Assembly: GCF_900110855.1 (NCBI RefSeq)
Contig: NZ_FOFA01000002.1
Span: 248,001 to 312,000 of the forward strand
Direction of reading: 5' to 3'
From: Microlunatus flavus
Lineage (GTDB): Bacteria > Actinomycetota > Actinomycetes > Propionibacteriales > Propionibacteriaceae
DNA length: 64,000 nt
The notes under the pieces were generated by a model. It was not told the DNA's origin. It ran no database searches and saw only the letters and a list, made by a program, of their open reading frames with translations. Below, piece after piece: positions 8,759 to 18,231 of the stretch. The translations under genes and the position numbers were made by a program. Numbering within the stretch: the first letter of the stretch is position 1; every line of letters starts with the position of its first letter.

Positions 8759-8935
8759 GTGGGTGACTACGTCGACGACCGCCCAGCCCCAGCAGCGCGA
8801 CGCCGCGAGCAGGGCGTGGTCGTCGAGCGGCTCGACCGCCGCGACGAAGCCGTCGAGCGCCTCGAGGAAGGCCCTGCGGCCCTCGTCGTGCGTGACCTGC
8901 AGGGTCGGCTCGCCGCCGTTCGCCGGGCTCGTGGC

Positions 8936-9532
8936 TCAGCCCTCGCGGACCGTGACGCCGCCCGAGCGCCAGGCGTCGAGGGTGTCGCCGACCCGCTCGG
9001 GCGCGACGGCTGCGGTCAGGCCGACGAGGACGACGGGGGACAGCCCGGCGGCCGCGGCGTCCAGGGCGGTGGCCCGTACGCAGTAGTCGGTGGCGATGCC
9101 GCACAGGTCGACCTGCCCGACGCCGTGCGCGCCCAGCCACGCGCCCAGACCTGTCCCCTCGGCGTCGTGGCCCTCGAAGCCGGAGTAGGCGGCGGCGTAC
9201 TCGCCCTTGTCGAACACGGCGTCGAAGTCGTCGACGGCCAGCGGCGGGGCCAGCTCGGCGCCCTCGGTCCCGGCCACGCAGTGCGGGGGCCAGGAGTCGA
9301 CGTAGTCGGGGTGGGAGGAGAAGTGCGAGCCCGGGTCGATGTGGTGGTCCCGGGTGGCGACCACGAGGTCGTAGCCGTGATCGGTGCCGAGCAGCTCCTT
9401 GACGCGTGCCGCCACCGCGAGCCCGCCCGCGACGGCCAGCGAGCCGCCCTCGCAGAAGTCGTTCTGGGTGTCGACGACGACCAGCGCGCGCCGGCTGCGG
9501 TCCTGCTCTCCGGACTCGGGACAGGTGCTCAT
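8936..9532 (-). CDS. pncA: Nicotinamidase
   Basis: A 198-residue isochorismatase-fold amidase that hydrolyses nicotinamide to nicotinate for NAD salvage. The catalytic Asp is in VVVDTQNDFCEGGSL, a metal-binding His pair lies in TRDHHIDPGSHF, and the nucleophilic Cys is in GIATDYCVRATALDA. The ATG overlaps the stop of pncB by four bases (ATGA), so the two salvage enzymes are co-translated. Its length is normal for the family. The product feeds directly into nicotinate phosphoribosyltransferase encoded upstream. Confidence 0.95.
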   Translation of the reverse strand: MSTCPESGEQDRSRRALVVVDTQNDFCEGGSLAVAGGLAVAARVKELLGTDHGYDLVVATRDHHIDPGSHFSSHPDYVDSWPPHCVAGTEGAELAPPLAVDDFDAVFDKGEYAAAYSGFEGHDAEGTGLGAWLGAHGVGQVDLCGIATDYCVRATALDAAAAGLSPVVLVGLTAAVAPERVGDTLDAWRSGGVTVREG

Positions 9533-10956
9533 CGCGGGCCTCCCTGGCGGGCGTACGGGTTGGCGGTCGGAGCGGCGGCGCCCACGAACCGGGTCGGGAT
9601 CACCGGCTCGCCCTTGGACAGCTTGCGGGCCTCGAGCGGGAGCTCGGCGCGGGCGGCGGCGTGCCGCGCGCGGGCCGCCTCCAGCGGTTCCTCGCCGATG
9701 ATCTCCCCGCCGCGGACGAGCGGCACGAGCAGCGCGCGGTCGTTGCCGTCGTCCTGCGGAGGAGCGCCGACCCCGATCTCCTCGGCCTCGGCCACGCCAC
9801 GGGGGTCGACGCGCCGCAGCGCGTACTTGCGCCCGCCGACTGACACCTTGTCCTGGCTCTTCTTGGCCACCGGGACCAGCGGGGCGCCGGGGTCGTCGGA
9901 GTCGGCGCGGGCCACGAGCTTGTAGACGAAGCCCGAGGTCGGGGCGCCGCTGCCGGTGACCAGCGCGGTGCCCACGCCGTAGCTGTCGACCGGTGCACCC
10001 GAGAGCGACGCGATCGCGTGCTCGTCGAGGTCGCTCGTCACGACGATGCGGGTGTGCTCGGCGCCGAGCGAGTCGAGCAGCGCGCGCACCCGGACCGCGA
10101 GCGCGGACAGGTCGCCGGAGTCGAGGCGGACCGCGCCGAGGCGGCCCTGGGTCAGCTCCACGCCGAGGCGGACGGCGTCCTCGACGTCGTAGGTGTCGAC
10201 GAGCAGCGTCGTGGCCTCGCCGAGGGCGGCCAGCTGCGCGGTGAACGCCTCGCGCTCGTCGTGGTGCAGGAGCGTGAAGGAGTGCGCGGCCGTTCCGGTG
10301 GTCGGGACGCCGTAGCGCCGTCCCGCCTCGAGGTTCGACGTCGCGTCGAAGCCGGCGACGTACGCGGCGCGCGCGGCGGCGACCGCGGCCAGCTCGTGGG
10401 TGCGGCGCGAGCCCATCTCCACGCACGGCCTCCCGTCCGCGGCGAGCGTCATGCGGGAGGCGGCGGAGGCGATGGCGGAGTCGTGGTTGTAGATGCTGAG
10501 CAGCAGCGTCTCCAGCACGCAGCACTCGGCGAACGTCCCCTCGACGACCAGCAGCGGCGAGCCGGGGAAGTAGATCTCGCCCTCCGGGTAGCCCCAGACC
10601 TGCCCGCGGAACGCGAAGCCCGCGAGCCAGGCGGCGATGGCGTCGTCGACGACGCCGGCCTCGGTGAGGAAGGTCAGCGACTCGTCGTCGAAGCGGAACT
10701 GCCGCAGCGCCCGCAGCGCCCGGCCGACGCCGGCCACCACGCCGTAGCGGCGCCCGTCGGGCAGCCGGCGGCCGAAGAGCTCGAACACCGAGTGGCGCTC
10801 CGCCGTGCCGGCCTGCAGGGCCGAGCGGAGCATCGTCAGCTCGTACTGGTCGGTCAGCAGGGCCGTCGTCGGCGCCTCACGGGGCCCGAAGCGCGCGCGA
10901 CGCGCCTCCCCCTGCAGGTCACCCGGCAGCCCGGACGTCGTTCCACCCTCGCTCAC
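9529..10956 (-). CDS. pncB: Nicotinate phosphoribosyltransferase
   Basis: A 475-residue enzyme of the Preiss-Handler pathway that converts nicotinate and PRPP to nicotinate mononucleotide with ATP hydrolysis. [10 protein letters not shown] near residue 30 is the family N-terminal signature, VRLDSGDL contributes to phosphoribosyl binding, and GVGTALVTG is the C-terminal phosphate loop. GTG at 10956 is chosen because it lies seven bases after TACGCT; a later start would cut into the conserved region. It overlaps pncA downstream and is divergent from clpS, as pncB1 (Rv1330c) is near clpS in M. tuberculosis. Confidence 0.95.
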   Translation of the reverse strand: MSEGGTTSGLPGDLQGEARRARFGPREAPTTALLTDQYELTMLRSALQAGTAERHSVFELFGRRLPDGRRYGVVAGVGRALRALRQFRFDDESLTFLTEAGVVDDAIAAWLAGFAFRGQVWGYPEGEIYFPGSPLLVVEGTFAECCVLETLLLSIYNHDSAIASAASRMTLAADGRPCVEMGSRRTHELAAVAAARAAYVAGFDATSNLEAGRRYGVPTTGTAAHSFTLLHHDEREAFTAQLAALGEATTLLVDTYDVEDAVRLGVELTQGRLGAVRLDSGDLSALAVRVRALLDSLGAEHTRIVVTSDLDEHAIASLSGAPVDSYGVGTALVTGSGAPTSGFVYKLVARADSDDPGAPLVPVAKKSQDKVSVGGRKYALRRVDPRGVAEAEEIGVGAPPQDDGNDRALLVPLVRGGEIIGEEPLEAARARHAAARAELPLEARKLSKGEPVIPTRFVGAAAPTANPYARQGGPR

Positions 10957-10963
10957 GCGCGTC

Positions 10964-10969
10964 AGCGTA
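10964..10969 (-). promoter_or_regulatory. Leaderless -10 element of pncB
   Basis: On the minus strand TACGCT ends seven bases before the GTG start of pncB. It matches the TANNNT pattern seen at many starts in this window. Confidence 0.5.
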
Positions 10970-11040
10970 CGAGGCGGCGGGAGCGCGGGTGCGGGGGCGG
11001 GGACCGGCGTGAGGGCCTCCACCCTGCGATGATGGAGAGC

Positions 11041-11358
11041 GTGTCGGAGACCGGAGCGCCCAGCGTGACGCCCGCCGGAGGGACCGCGGTCGCCGAGCGG
11101 CCCCTCGAGCAGGTCGTCCCCGACGTCCCCTGGGTGACGATCGTGTGGGACGACCCGGTCAACCTCATGTCCTACGTCGCGCACGTCTTCTCGACCTACT
11201 TCCACTACCCGAAGGCGAAGTCCGAGCGGCTGATGATGCAGGTGCACAACGAGGGCAAGGCGATCGTCTCCAGCGGCAGCCGCGAGGCGATGGAGCGCGA
11301 CGTCACCGCGATGCACGAGTACGGCCTGTGGGCGACGCTCGACAAGGCGGAGGAGTGA
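11041..11358 (+). CDS. clpS: ATP-dependent Clp protease adaptor ClpS
   Basis: A roughly 105-residue adaptor that delivers N-degron substrates to ClpC/ClpA-ClpP. The core [18 protein letters not shown] is the ClpS signature with the DDPVN loop; [12 protein letters not shown] and the C-terminal YGLWATL complete the fold. The start is ambiguous: ATG at 11029 or 11032 or GTG at 11041, the last having a GGAGAG just upstream. All differ only in a disordered N-terminus. The stop overlaps the next gene's GTG by four bases, matching the conserved clpS-DUF2017 pair of actinobacteria. Confidence 0.92.
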   Translation: MSETGAPSVTPAGGTAVAERPLEQVVPDVPWVTIVWDDPVNLMSYVAHVFSTYFHYPKAKSERLMMQVHNEGKAIVSSGSREAMERDVTAMHEYGLWATLDKAEE

Positions 11359-11930
11359 AGAAGTTCAGCCGCCGGCGCGGGGTGCTCACGACGGCGCTCA
11401 GCGCGTACGAGGTGGAGCTGCTGACCTCGCTGGTGCGCCAGGTCGTGGAGCTGGTCTCCGACGGCGAGCCGGAGGGCTTCGCCCCGCCCGGGGAGGACGC
11501 CGACCCGTTCGAGGCCCTGGCCAAGGACCTCGCGGTCGACCCCGACGACCCCGAGGTGCCGGACGACCCGGTCCTGCGGCGGATGTTCCCGAACGCCTAC
11601 CCGCACGACGCCGACGCGTCGTCGGACTTCCGCCGCTTCACCGAGCGGGGCCTGCGGACGAAGAAGGTCGCCGACGCCACCGTCGTGCTGGACGACCTGG
11701 CCGCGACCGACCACGGCTCGAGCGACCTGAAGGTCGTCCCCGAGCACGTCGACGCCTGGCTGCGTACGCTCACCGGCGTCCGGCTGGCCGTCGCGACCCG
11801 GCTCGGGATCACCGACGCCGAGTCCGCCGACCACCTCTCCCAGCTGGACGAGCAGGACCCGCGCAGCTACATGGTCAGCGTCTACGACTGGCTCGGCTTC
11901 GCGCAGGAGACGATGGTCGGGGCCCTGTGA
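11355..11930 (+). CDS. DUF2017 family protein
   Basis: This 191-residue protein begins VKKFSRRRG and contains [17 protein letters not shown] and a [13 protein letters not shown] motif typical of DUF2017, a soluble actinobacterial family of unknown function almost always next to clpS. The C-terminal [17 protein letters not shown] is characteristic. GTG overlaps the clpS stop, so the two are probably co-translated. The association suggests a link to Clp proteolysis, but that is inference only. Confidence 0.88.
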   Translation: MKKFSRRRGVLTTALSAYEVELLTSLVRQVVELVSDGEPEGFAPPGEDADPFEALAKDLAVDPDDPEVPDDPVLRRMFPNAYPHDADASSDFRRFTERGLRTKKVADATVVLDDLAATDHGSSDLKVVPEHVDAWLRTLTGVRLAVATRLGITDAESADHLSQLDEQDPRSYMVSVYDWLGFAQETMVGAL

Positions 11931-11949
11931 CGCCGCGCCGGGTCCGCTG

Positions 11950-12408
11950 ATGCTGCACGACGGGAACGGTTGGACGGTCGACGACCAGGGCCACCGTCAC
12001 TGGGGACGCTACGGCGCGGCCGGCCTGCTGGTGCTCGACCGCCGGGGCCCCGGCCGGCCGGCGGTGCTGCTGCAGCACCGGGCGCAGTGGACCGCCGACG
12101 GCGGCACCTGGGGCATCCCCGGGGGCGCGCGCGACAGCCACGAGGACGCGGTGGCCGCGGCGCTGCGCGAGGCGCACGAGGAGACCGAGGTCCCCGCCAC
12201 GGCGGTCCGCGTCACCGGCGACCCGTACGTCGACGACCACGGCGGCTGGAGCTACACCACCGTGCTCGCCGAGCTGGTCCACGACGTCGAGCTCGTCGTC
12301 GAGGCCGAGTCCGAGGCGCTGGCCTGGGTGGTGGTCGACGAGGTCGACCGGCTCCACCTCCACCCGGGCTTCGCGCTCACCTGGCCGCTGCTGCGGGCCA
12401 GGCTCTAG
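11950..12408 (+). CDS. NUDIX hydrolase
   Basis: A 152-residue pyrophosphohydrolase with a recognisable Nudix box: GARDSHEDAVAAALREAHEE has the G-x5-E-x7-RE-U-x-EE spacing, although the usual Gly after the EE pair is Glu here (EETEV). It should cleave nucleoside diphosphates linked to another moiety, possibly in nucleotide-pool housekeeping; the substrate is not predictable. ATG at 11950 is 19 bases after the DUF2017 stop, suggesting co-transcription with clpS. Confidence 0.88.
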   Translation: MLHDGNGWTVDDQGHRHWGRYGAAGLLVLDRRGPGRPAVLLQHRAQWTADGGTWGIPGGARDSHEDAVAAALREAHEETEVPATAVRVTGDPYVDDHGGWSYTTVLAELVHDVELVVEAESEALAWVVVDEVDRLHLHPGFALTWPLLRARL

Positions 12409-12415
12409 GAGCTCG

Positions 12416-13804
12416 TCAGCGCGAGCCCGCGCCCACCTCGGTGCCGTGCGCACCGGGCTGGTGCGCGGAGGGCGAGTCCCCGGAACCGCCGCCGCGACGG
12501 TGCAGCGCGACCAGGACGCGGTCGGTCACCGCGGCCAGCGGACCCGGCTCGGCGGGGCGCCAGGCGGTGCCCTCCTCGCGGTCGAGCGCCAGCGGGGTGA
12601 ACGAGTGCGGCGGCACGATGGTCCGCGGCTCCGAGTCGCCGGAGGAGATCGCCAGCGTCACCTCGCTCACGTGCAGGAGGAACTCCGGCGTGATGAGCGG
12701 GTCGCGACCCTCGCGCCGGGCCTGCTCCATGTCGGAGATCCCGAGCAGGAAGTCGAGCGAGGTCATCTGGCGGCGGCGCAGCGCGCCCTTGAGGCGCGTC
12801 GTGAAGGACAGTCCGCGCCCGCGGGGGGCCTGGCTCTCGGGCTCCGACGCCTGCACCGGGGCGGGGACGTCGTAGCGGACGTTCCGTCCGCCGACGCCGA
12901 CCAGGCGCCCGAGCAGCGGGTTGTGCCGCACGGCCCGCAGCTTGCGCGCGTTGAGGCTCATCTGGCCGAAGCGCTCGAGGCTGACCGGCGAACGGTTGTG
13001 CCAGACCTCGTCGAGCACGACCTCGCCCTCGTCACCGATGAGGCGGACCTTGTGGTCGTACGTGGCGACGATGCTGCAGGTCAGGCGGGCGACCACGCCG
13101 TTGTCGAAGGTGAGGCAGGCGACCGAGAAGTCGGGGGTGGTCGGCGGGTCGAGCGGGACCGGCGACTTGTCGGGGACCAGGCAGGAGGCGAAGCTCGTCA
13201 TCTCCCGGACCGGCCCGAACAGGGCCGCGAGCGCGGCGACGTGGTACGCCGCGTGCTCGAGGGTGCAGCCGACCTCGTACTCGTTCTTGAACGGCCAGGG
13301 CGTGCCCGACTCGCTGCGCCACTCCTCGGGGTGCATGAGGTAGATCGGGTTGTCGTCGAGCTCGGCGTAGATCACCCGCGTACGCCCGATGGCCCCGTCG
13401 CGGACGAGGCGGCGCACCGCCGCCCAGCTCGCGCCGAGCAGGTTGCAGGGTGCGCCGGAGAGCATGAGCCCCCGTTCGCGGGCGAGGGCGGCGAGGTCCT
13501 GCGCGTCCTCGGCGGCCAGGCTGAGCGGCTTCTCGCTGTAGACGTGCTTGCCCGCCAGCAGCGCCGCGCGGCTGATCTCGTGGTGGGTCTGCGGGTGGGT
13601 CAGGTTGACGACCAGCTCGACCGAGGGGTCGGCCAGGAGCTCCTCGGTGGTGGCGAAGCAGCGGACGCCGTAGCGCGCGGCGACGCGCCGCGAGCGGCTC
13701 TCGTCGAGGTCGGTCACCCCGACGAGGGTGATCTCGGGGTGCTCGGGGAGGGTGCGCAGGTAGTCGTCGACGACATAACCGCAACCCACGACGGCGATTC
13801 TCAT
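12416..13804 (-). CDS. Gfo/Idh/MocA family oxidoreductase with C-terminal extension
   Basis: This 462-residue protein starts with a Rossmann dinucleotide site (MRIAVVGCGYVVDD) and has the family EKP motif (VYSEKPLS, about residues 92-99). The central domain carries the substrate-side sheet (EWRSESGTPWPFKNEYEVGC). It is longer than the usual 330-390 residues; a basic, low-complexity stretch around residues 310-345 and a tail after about 420 account for the excess. It probably oxidises or reduces a sugar, cyclitol or sugar derivative with NAD(P). It lies 29 bases downstream of a second family member and is divergent from a sugar importer, suggesting a shared catabolic pathway. Confidence 0.88.
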   Translation of the reverse strand: MRIAVVGCGYVVDDYLRTLPEHPEITLVGVTDLDESRSRRVAARYGVRCFATTEELLADPSVELVVNLTHPQTHHEISRAALLAGKHVYSEKPLSLAAEDAQDLAALARERGLMLSGAPCNLLGASWAAVRRLVRDGAIGRTRVIYAELDDNPIYLMHPEEWRSESGTPWPFKNEYEVGCTLEHAAYHVAALAALFGPVREMTSFASCLVPDKSPVPLDPPTTPDFSVACLTFDNGVVARLTCSIVATYDHKVRLIGDEGEVVLDEVWHNRSPVSLERFGQMSLNARKLRAVRHNPLLGRLVGVGGRNVRYDVPAPVQASEPESQAPRGRGLSFTTRLKGALRRRQMTSLDFLLGISDMEQARREGRDPLITPEFLLHVSEVTLAISSGDSEPRTIVPPHSFTPLALDREEGTAWRPAEPGPLAAVTDRVLVALHRRGGGSGDSPSAHQPGAHGTEVGAGSR

Positions 13805-13833
13805 GTGGCTCCTGCTCAGGGGTTCTCGGTGGA

Positions 13834-14934
13834 TCAGGCGGGACGGTCAGGGCGGTGGCCGGCGGCAGCCCTGATCTGGTCGACGGTCTCCATGACCGCG
13901 AGCGACTCGTCGACGGGCATCACCGGGCTCTCGAGGAGGCCCAGCCGTACGCAGCGGGCGACCTCCTCCGCCTGGTAGTGGTAGCCGTTGCCGGCGTAGC
14001 GCCGCACCAGCGGGACCGTGCGGGCACGGACGGCGGGGGGCAGGAGGCCGACGACTTGGCGCAGGCCGTGCGCCCAGCGCGAGTCCAGCGGACCCGCTCC
14101 GGCGACGCCGTCCGCGGCGGGCGCCCCGGCGGGCTCGACCGCGGTCCGCTCGCCGCCGCGCACGAGGACCGCCGAGGCGGGGCGGTAGGCCGGGCCGCGG
14201 ACCCAGAGGCTGCCCCTGGTGCCGGTGTAGCGCAGGTCGTTGCCGAGCTCGCCGCGCAGGCTGGCGTGCACGGTCGAGAGGCCGCCACCGGGGTGGCGCA
14301 GGACCGCGGCGGTCTCCTCGTCGACGCCGGTGGGGCCGAGGACGGCCTGGGCGGAGACCGACTCGGGGCGCCCGAGCGCACGGACGACGAAGGAGAGCGG
14401 GTAGACGCCGCGGTCGAGCAGCGCGCCGCCGCCGAGCGCCGGGTCGAGCAGGTGCGGGGCGACCACGTCGGCGTTGCCGAAGCTGCCCGTGACGCCGGTG
14501 ACGTCGCCGATGGCGCCCTGCGCGAGCAGCGCGTCCACCTCGCGCACGAGGGGCAGGAAACGCGTCCAGAGCGCCTCCATGCAGAACAGCCCGGCGGACC
14601 GGGCCGCCTCGACGACCTCGCGGGCCAGCGCGGCGTCCGTCGCGAAGGGCTTCTCCACCAGGACCGGCTTGCCCGCGGCCAGGGCGGCGAGGGCGAGGTC
14701 GCGGTGGGTGCTCGGCGGGGTGGCGATGTAGACCGCGTCCACGTCGGAGCCCAGAACGCCGGCGTGGTCGGTGGCGAGGCAGCCGAGGCCGAGCGCGTCG
14801 ACGAACTCCTGCGCCCGGGCCGGGGTGCGCGAGCCGACGGCGCCGACCTCGACGTGGTCGCTGGCGCGCAGCCCGAGGGCGAACGCGCGGGCGACGGAAC
14901 CCGTCCCCAGCACGGCGAAGCGGAACGCGGTCAC
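13834..14934 (-). CDS. Gfo/Idh/MocA family oxidoreductase
   Basis: A 366-residue NAD(P)-dependent dehydrogenase with FAVLGTGSVARAFALGL at the N-terminus and the catalytic-site motif VLVEKPFATD near residues 91-100. CMEALWTRFLPLV resembles trans-dihydrodiol/sugar dehydrogenase-type members. The start is GTG. It is the first of two tandem oxidoreductase genes and is divergent from the importer at 15130-18231 across about 195 bases, which must hold both promoters. The substrate is probably the transported sugar or its oxidised form; this is inferred from location. Confidence 0.9.
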   Translation of the reverse strand: MTAFRFAVLGTGSVARAFALGLRASDHVEVGAVGSRTPARAQEFVDALGLGCLATDHAGVLGSDVDAVYIATPPSTHRDLALAALAAGKPVLVEKPFATDAALAREVVEAARSAGLFCMEALWTRFLPLVREVDALLAQGAIGDVTGVTGSFGNADVVAPHLLDPALGGGALLDRGVYPLSFVVRALGRPESVSAQAVLGPTGVDEETAAVLRHPGGGLSTVHASLRGELGNDLRYTGTRGSLWVRGPAYRPASAVLVRGGERTAVEPAGAPAADGVAGAGPLDSRWAHGLRQVVGLLPPAVRARTVPLVRRYAGNGYHYQAEEVARCVRLGLLESPVMPVDESLAVMETVDQIRAAAGHRPDRPA

Positions 14935-15129
14935 GTGAAGAAGGCCTCCGGGCAGAGCGGCCCGGTGCTCCGGGCGAAGGGCGGGACGCTAGCACGAGCG
15001 TGTGACAAAACAGTGACTTCTGCAACCGCGCAGCCCCTCCACGAGGAATGACGTCGGTTGACCCCCGACGGCACCCGCCGTCCACGGGCCACCCGCCGGT
15101 CGACTCCTCCCGGGCAGGAGCACCTCCCC

Positions 15130-16431
15130 ATGGACCTCACCCGACGCCGCTTCCTCGCCGGCTCGGCCGCGCTCGCCGCACCGCTCGGGCTGGCGGCCTG
15201 CGGCGGGTTCGCCCCCGCGGGCTCGCAGGCCTCGCAGGCCGCCGGCACGCTCAGCTTCACCACCTGGGGCACCGACGCCGAGCTCGCCGGCTTCCGCTCG
15301 GTGATCGCCGCCTTCCAGCAGGCCAACCCGGGCACGACCGTCGACCTGAACGCCGTCCCGTACGAGCAGATGTTCAGCAACATCGACGCGCAGATCCAGG
15401 CGGGCAACCCGCCGGACGTCTTCCGCGTGCCGTACTACACGTTCGGCAGCTACGCGGGCGCCGGCCAGCTGCTCGACCTGACGCCGCACCTCGCGCAGGA
15501 CTTCTCCGGCCGGTTCACCGACCAGGCGTGGGCGGCGGTGCAGAACGGCGGCAAGCCGTACGGCGTCCCGCACCACACCGACACCTCGGTGATCCTCTAC
15601 AACAAGACGCTGCTCGACGCCGCCGGCGTCACCTCGGTGCCGACCACCCCCGAGGGCGCCTGGACCTGGGACCAGCTGCTCCAGGTGGCCGGCAGGCTGC
15701 GCTCCTCGCTGCCCGGCGCGAAGTACCCGATGGCCTACAACTGGCAGGGCAACGGCGTCACGCGCTGGCTGAGCCTGCTCTTCCAGGCCGACGGCCGCTT
15801 CCTGGCGGAGGACCTCAAGAGCCCCGCGATCGACTCCGCCGCCGGCCGCGCCGCGGTCGACCTCAGCAAGCGCTTCTTCACCGAGAAGCTCGTGCCCGCG
15901 AACGACTCGGTCAAGTCGACGACGTACGCCGCCGACACCTGGTACTCCCAGACCTCGGCGATGGTCTGGGGCGGGGCGTTCATGCTGCCCGACGCCGACA
16001 AGACCGCGACCTTCGAGTGGGGCGCCACGTACGCGCCGCGCAAGGTCCGCGGCGGCGGCGACTTCGGCGGCAACGCCCTGGTGGCGACGGCGAAGGCCAA
16101 GGACCCGGGCCTGGCCGCGAGGTTCCTCGCCTTCGCCACCGAGGCCGAGCAGCAGAAGACCTTCTGCGTCGGCGCGTCGCTGCTGCCGACCCGGGCCGAC
16201 CTCGTGCAGGACGGGATCACCTTCGACGTCCGCGGCGAGCTGACCAAGGTCTTCCTGGGCCAGGCCCGGCAGGTGCGCGCGAGCGACTCCGGCCAGGTCG
16301 CGTCGCCCTCGATGTCGAAGATCATCACCGTGCTCAAGGACCAGCTCGAGCAGGCCTTCGTCGGCGGCCGGTCGACCGAGGACACGATCGCCGGCCTGAG
16401 CCAGGGCATCGCCGGGGCGACGGGCGCGTGA
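15130..16431 (+). CDS. Sugar ABC transporter substrate-binding protein (Tat-type lipoprotein signal)
   Basis: A 433-residue solute-binding protein whose N-terminus has a twin-arginine motif (TRRRFLAGS) followed by the lipobox LAAC, so it is probably exported folded and lipidated near residue 24. The mature part (LSFTTWGTDAELAGF onward) has the two-lobed fold of family 1 sugar-binding proteins. A GGAG lies about ten bases before the chosen ATG. It is the first gene of a three-gene importer operon and overlaps the next gene by GTGA. The sugar is unknown. Confidence 0.92.
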   Translation: MDLTRRRFLAGSAALAAPLGLAACGGFAPAGSQASQAAGTLSFTTWGTDAELAGFRSVIAAFQQANPGTTVDLNAVPYEQMFSNIDAQIQAGNPPDVFRVPYYTFGSYAGAGQLLDLTPHLAQDFSGRFTDQAWAAVQNGGKPYGVPHHTDTSVILYNKTLLDAAGVTSVPTTPEGAWTWDQLLQVAGRLRSSLPGAKYPMAYNWQGNGVTRWLSLLFQADGRFLAEDLKSPAIDSAAGRAAVDLSKRFFTEKLVPANDSVKSTTYAADTWYSQTSAMVWGGAFMLPDADKTATFEWGATYAPRKVRGGGDFGGNALVATAKAKDPGLAARFLAFATEAEQQKTFCVGASLLPTRADLVQDGITFDVRGELTKVFLGQARQVRASDSGQVASPSMSKIITVLKDQLEQAFVGGRSTEDTIAGLSQGIAGATGA

Positions 16432-17309
16432 GCTCGCGCCAGGCGCGCGGGGAGGCGCGGGCGGCGTACCTGCTGCTCAGCCCCAACCTGCTGCTGCTCG
16501 GGCTGTTCGTCTTCGTGCCCCTCGTCGGCGCGGCGGTGATCAGCCTGCAGCGAACCGACGGGTTCGGCGGCGGGACCTTCGCCGGCCTCGCCAACTACGC
16601 CACGCTGGTCGGCGACCCGCTGTTCTGGCGCTCGCTGGTCAACACGACGGCGTTCACCGTGCTGGTCACGCCGCTGTCGATGGCCCTCGGCCTCGGGGCC
16701 TCCGTGCTGCTGAACACGGTCCTGCCGGCCCGGCCCGTGTTCCGCTCGGTGCTGATCCTGCCCATGGCGATCTCGGGCGTCGCGACGGCACTGCTCGGCG
16801 TGCTCGTGTTCGACGAGAACACCGGCCTGCTCGACCTGCTGCTGCGCGCGGTCGGCCTGCCGGCCGTGCCCTGGCAGTCCGGGAGCGCGGCCGCGTTCGC
16901 GTCGGTCGTGCTCGTGACGCTGTGGTGGCGGGTCGGCTTCAACATGCTGATCTACCTCGCCGGGCTGCAGGGGATCGGGCCCGACCTGTACGAGGCGGCG
17001 ACGCTCGACGGCGCCAACCGCTGGCAGCAGTTCCGGCACCTGACCTTCCCGCTGCTCGGGGCGTCGACCTTCTTCCTGCTGATCATCAACGTGATCTTCA
17101 GCTTCCAGGTCTTCGACATCGTCTTCGTCCTCACCGGCGGCGGCCCGCGCAACGCGACGTCGGTGCTCGTGACGTACGCGTACGACACCGGCTTCGAGGT
17201 CCGCGACCAGGGCTACGCGGCCGCGATCGGGATGGTGCTGCTCGTGCTCACCATGGCGTTCACGCTGCTGCAGTGGCGGGGCAACCGGAGCCGGGACGTG
17301 GTCGAGTGA
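16428..17309 (+). CDS. Sugar ABC transporter permease, MalF type
   Basis: This 293-residue permease has six predicted transmembrane helices and the cytoplasmic EAA motif LYEAATLDGANRWQQFRHLTF. The GTG start overlaps the stop of the binding-protein gene (GTGA). With the following permease it forms the membrane channel of the second sugar importer. No ATPase is encoded alongside. Confidence 0.93.
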   Translation: MSSRQARGEARAAYLLLSPNLLLLGLFVFVPLVGAAVISLQRTDGFGGGTFAGLANYATLVGDPLFWRSLVNTTAFTVLVTPLSMALGLGASVLLNTVLPARPVFRSVLILPMAISGVATALLGVLVFDENTGLLDLLLRAVGLPAVPWQSGSAAAFASVVLVTLWWRVGFNMLIYLAGLQGIGPDLYEAATLDGANRWQQFRHLTFPLLGASTFFLLIINVIFSFQVFDIVFVLTGGGPRNATSVLVTYAYDTGFEVRDQGYAAAIGMVLLVLTMAFTLLQWRGNRSRDVVE

Positions 17310-17319
17310 GGAGCGTGGG

Positions 17320-18231
17320 ATGAGCATCTCCGTCGAACCGCCCGGTGCCGCCGACGCCGTCGCCGAGACCCGCAGCGACCGGCCCGGCCGGCGACCGGGC
17401 CGCCACCGTTCCCGGAGCCGTCGCGGCCTCCTCGTGCTGCGCCTGCTCGCGGCGGTCGTGGTCTGCGTCGTGGTCGTCGCGCCGCTGTACTGGATGGTCG
17501 TCGTCGCGCTGTCGTCGCGCAGCGAGCTGCTCGGCGGGGAGCTCCGGCTGTGGCCGCGGGCCCTCACGACGGAGAACTTCGACCGGGTCCTCTCGTCGTT
17601 CCCGGTGCTGACGTGGCTCGGCAACTCGGTGTCGATCGCGCTCACGACCGCGGTCATCACGGTGGTGGTCAACCTGCTCGGCGGCTACGCCTTCGCGCAC
17701 CTGCGCTTCCGCGGGTCGTCGGCGCTGTTCCTGACCGCGCTGGCGACGCTCACGCTGCCGGTGCAGGTGATCATGGTCGCCCTGTTCCGGCTGGTGACGG
17801 CCCTCGGCCTCTACGGCAGCTACTGGGCCGTCATCCTGCCGACGGCGGCGTCGGCGTTCGGGCTGTTCCTGGCGCGCCAGTCGATGCTGTCGATCCCGCG
17901 CGACCTCGTCGAGGCCGCCCGGATCGACGGGGCCGGGCACTGGCGGGTGCTCACCCGGATCGTGCTGCCGCTGTCGAAGCCGCTCGTCGCCGTGCTGTTC
18001 TTCATGAGCCTGCTCGGCAGCTGGAACGACTTCGCCTGGCCCCTGATCGCGCTGCAGGACAACCGGCTCTTCACGCTACCGATCGGGCTGCTCTACCTGC
18101 AGGGGCAGTTCGGGCCGGACTACGGCGCCACCATGGCCTTCGCGCTGATCAACGTCACGCCGATGGTCGTGCTGTTCCTGGTCTTCCAGCGCTACTTCGT
18201 GCAGGGGTTCGCCCGCAGCGGCATCCGCTGA
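17320..18231 (+). CDS. Sugar ABC transporter permease, MalG type
   Basis: A 303-residue permease with a long basic N-terminal tail (RPGRRPGRHRSRSRRG) before its first membrane helix and the EAA motif LVEAARIDGAGHWRVLTR. It is translated from ATG ten bases after the previous stop. Its last 156 bases are also read on the opposite strand by the EamA gene, an unusually long convergent overlap. It completes the importer. Confidence 0.92.
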   Translation: MSISVEPPGAADAVAETRSDRPGRRPGRHRSRSRRGLLVLRLLAAVVVCVVVVAPLYWMVVVALSSRSELLGGELRLWPRALTTENFDRVLSSFPVLTWLGNSVSIALTTAVITVVVNLLGGYAFAHLRFRGSSALFLTALATLTLPVQVIMVALFRLVTALGLYGSYWAVILPTAASAFGLFLARQSMLSIPRDLVEAARIDGAGHWRVLTRIVLPLSKPLVAVLFFMSLLGSWNDFAWPLIALQDNRLFTLPIGLLYLQGQFGPDYGATMAFALINVTPMVVLFLVFQRYFVQGFARSGIR

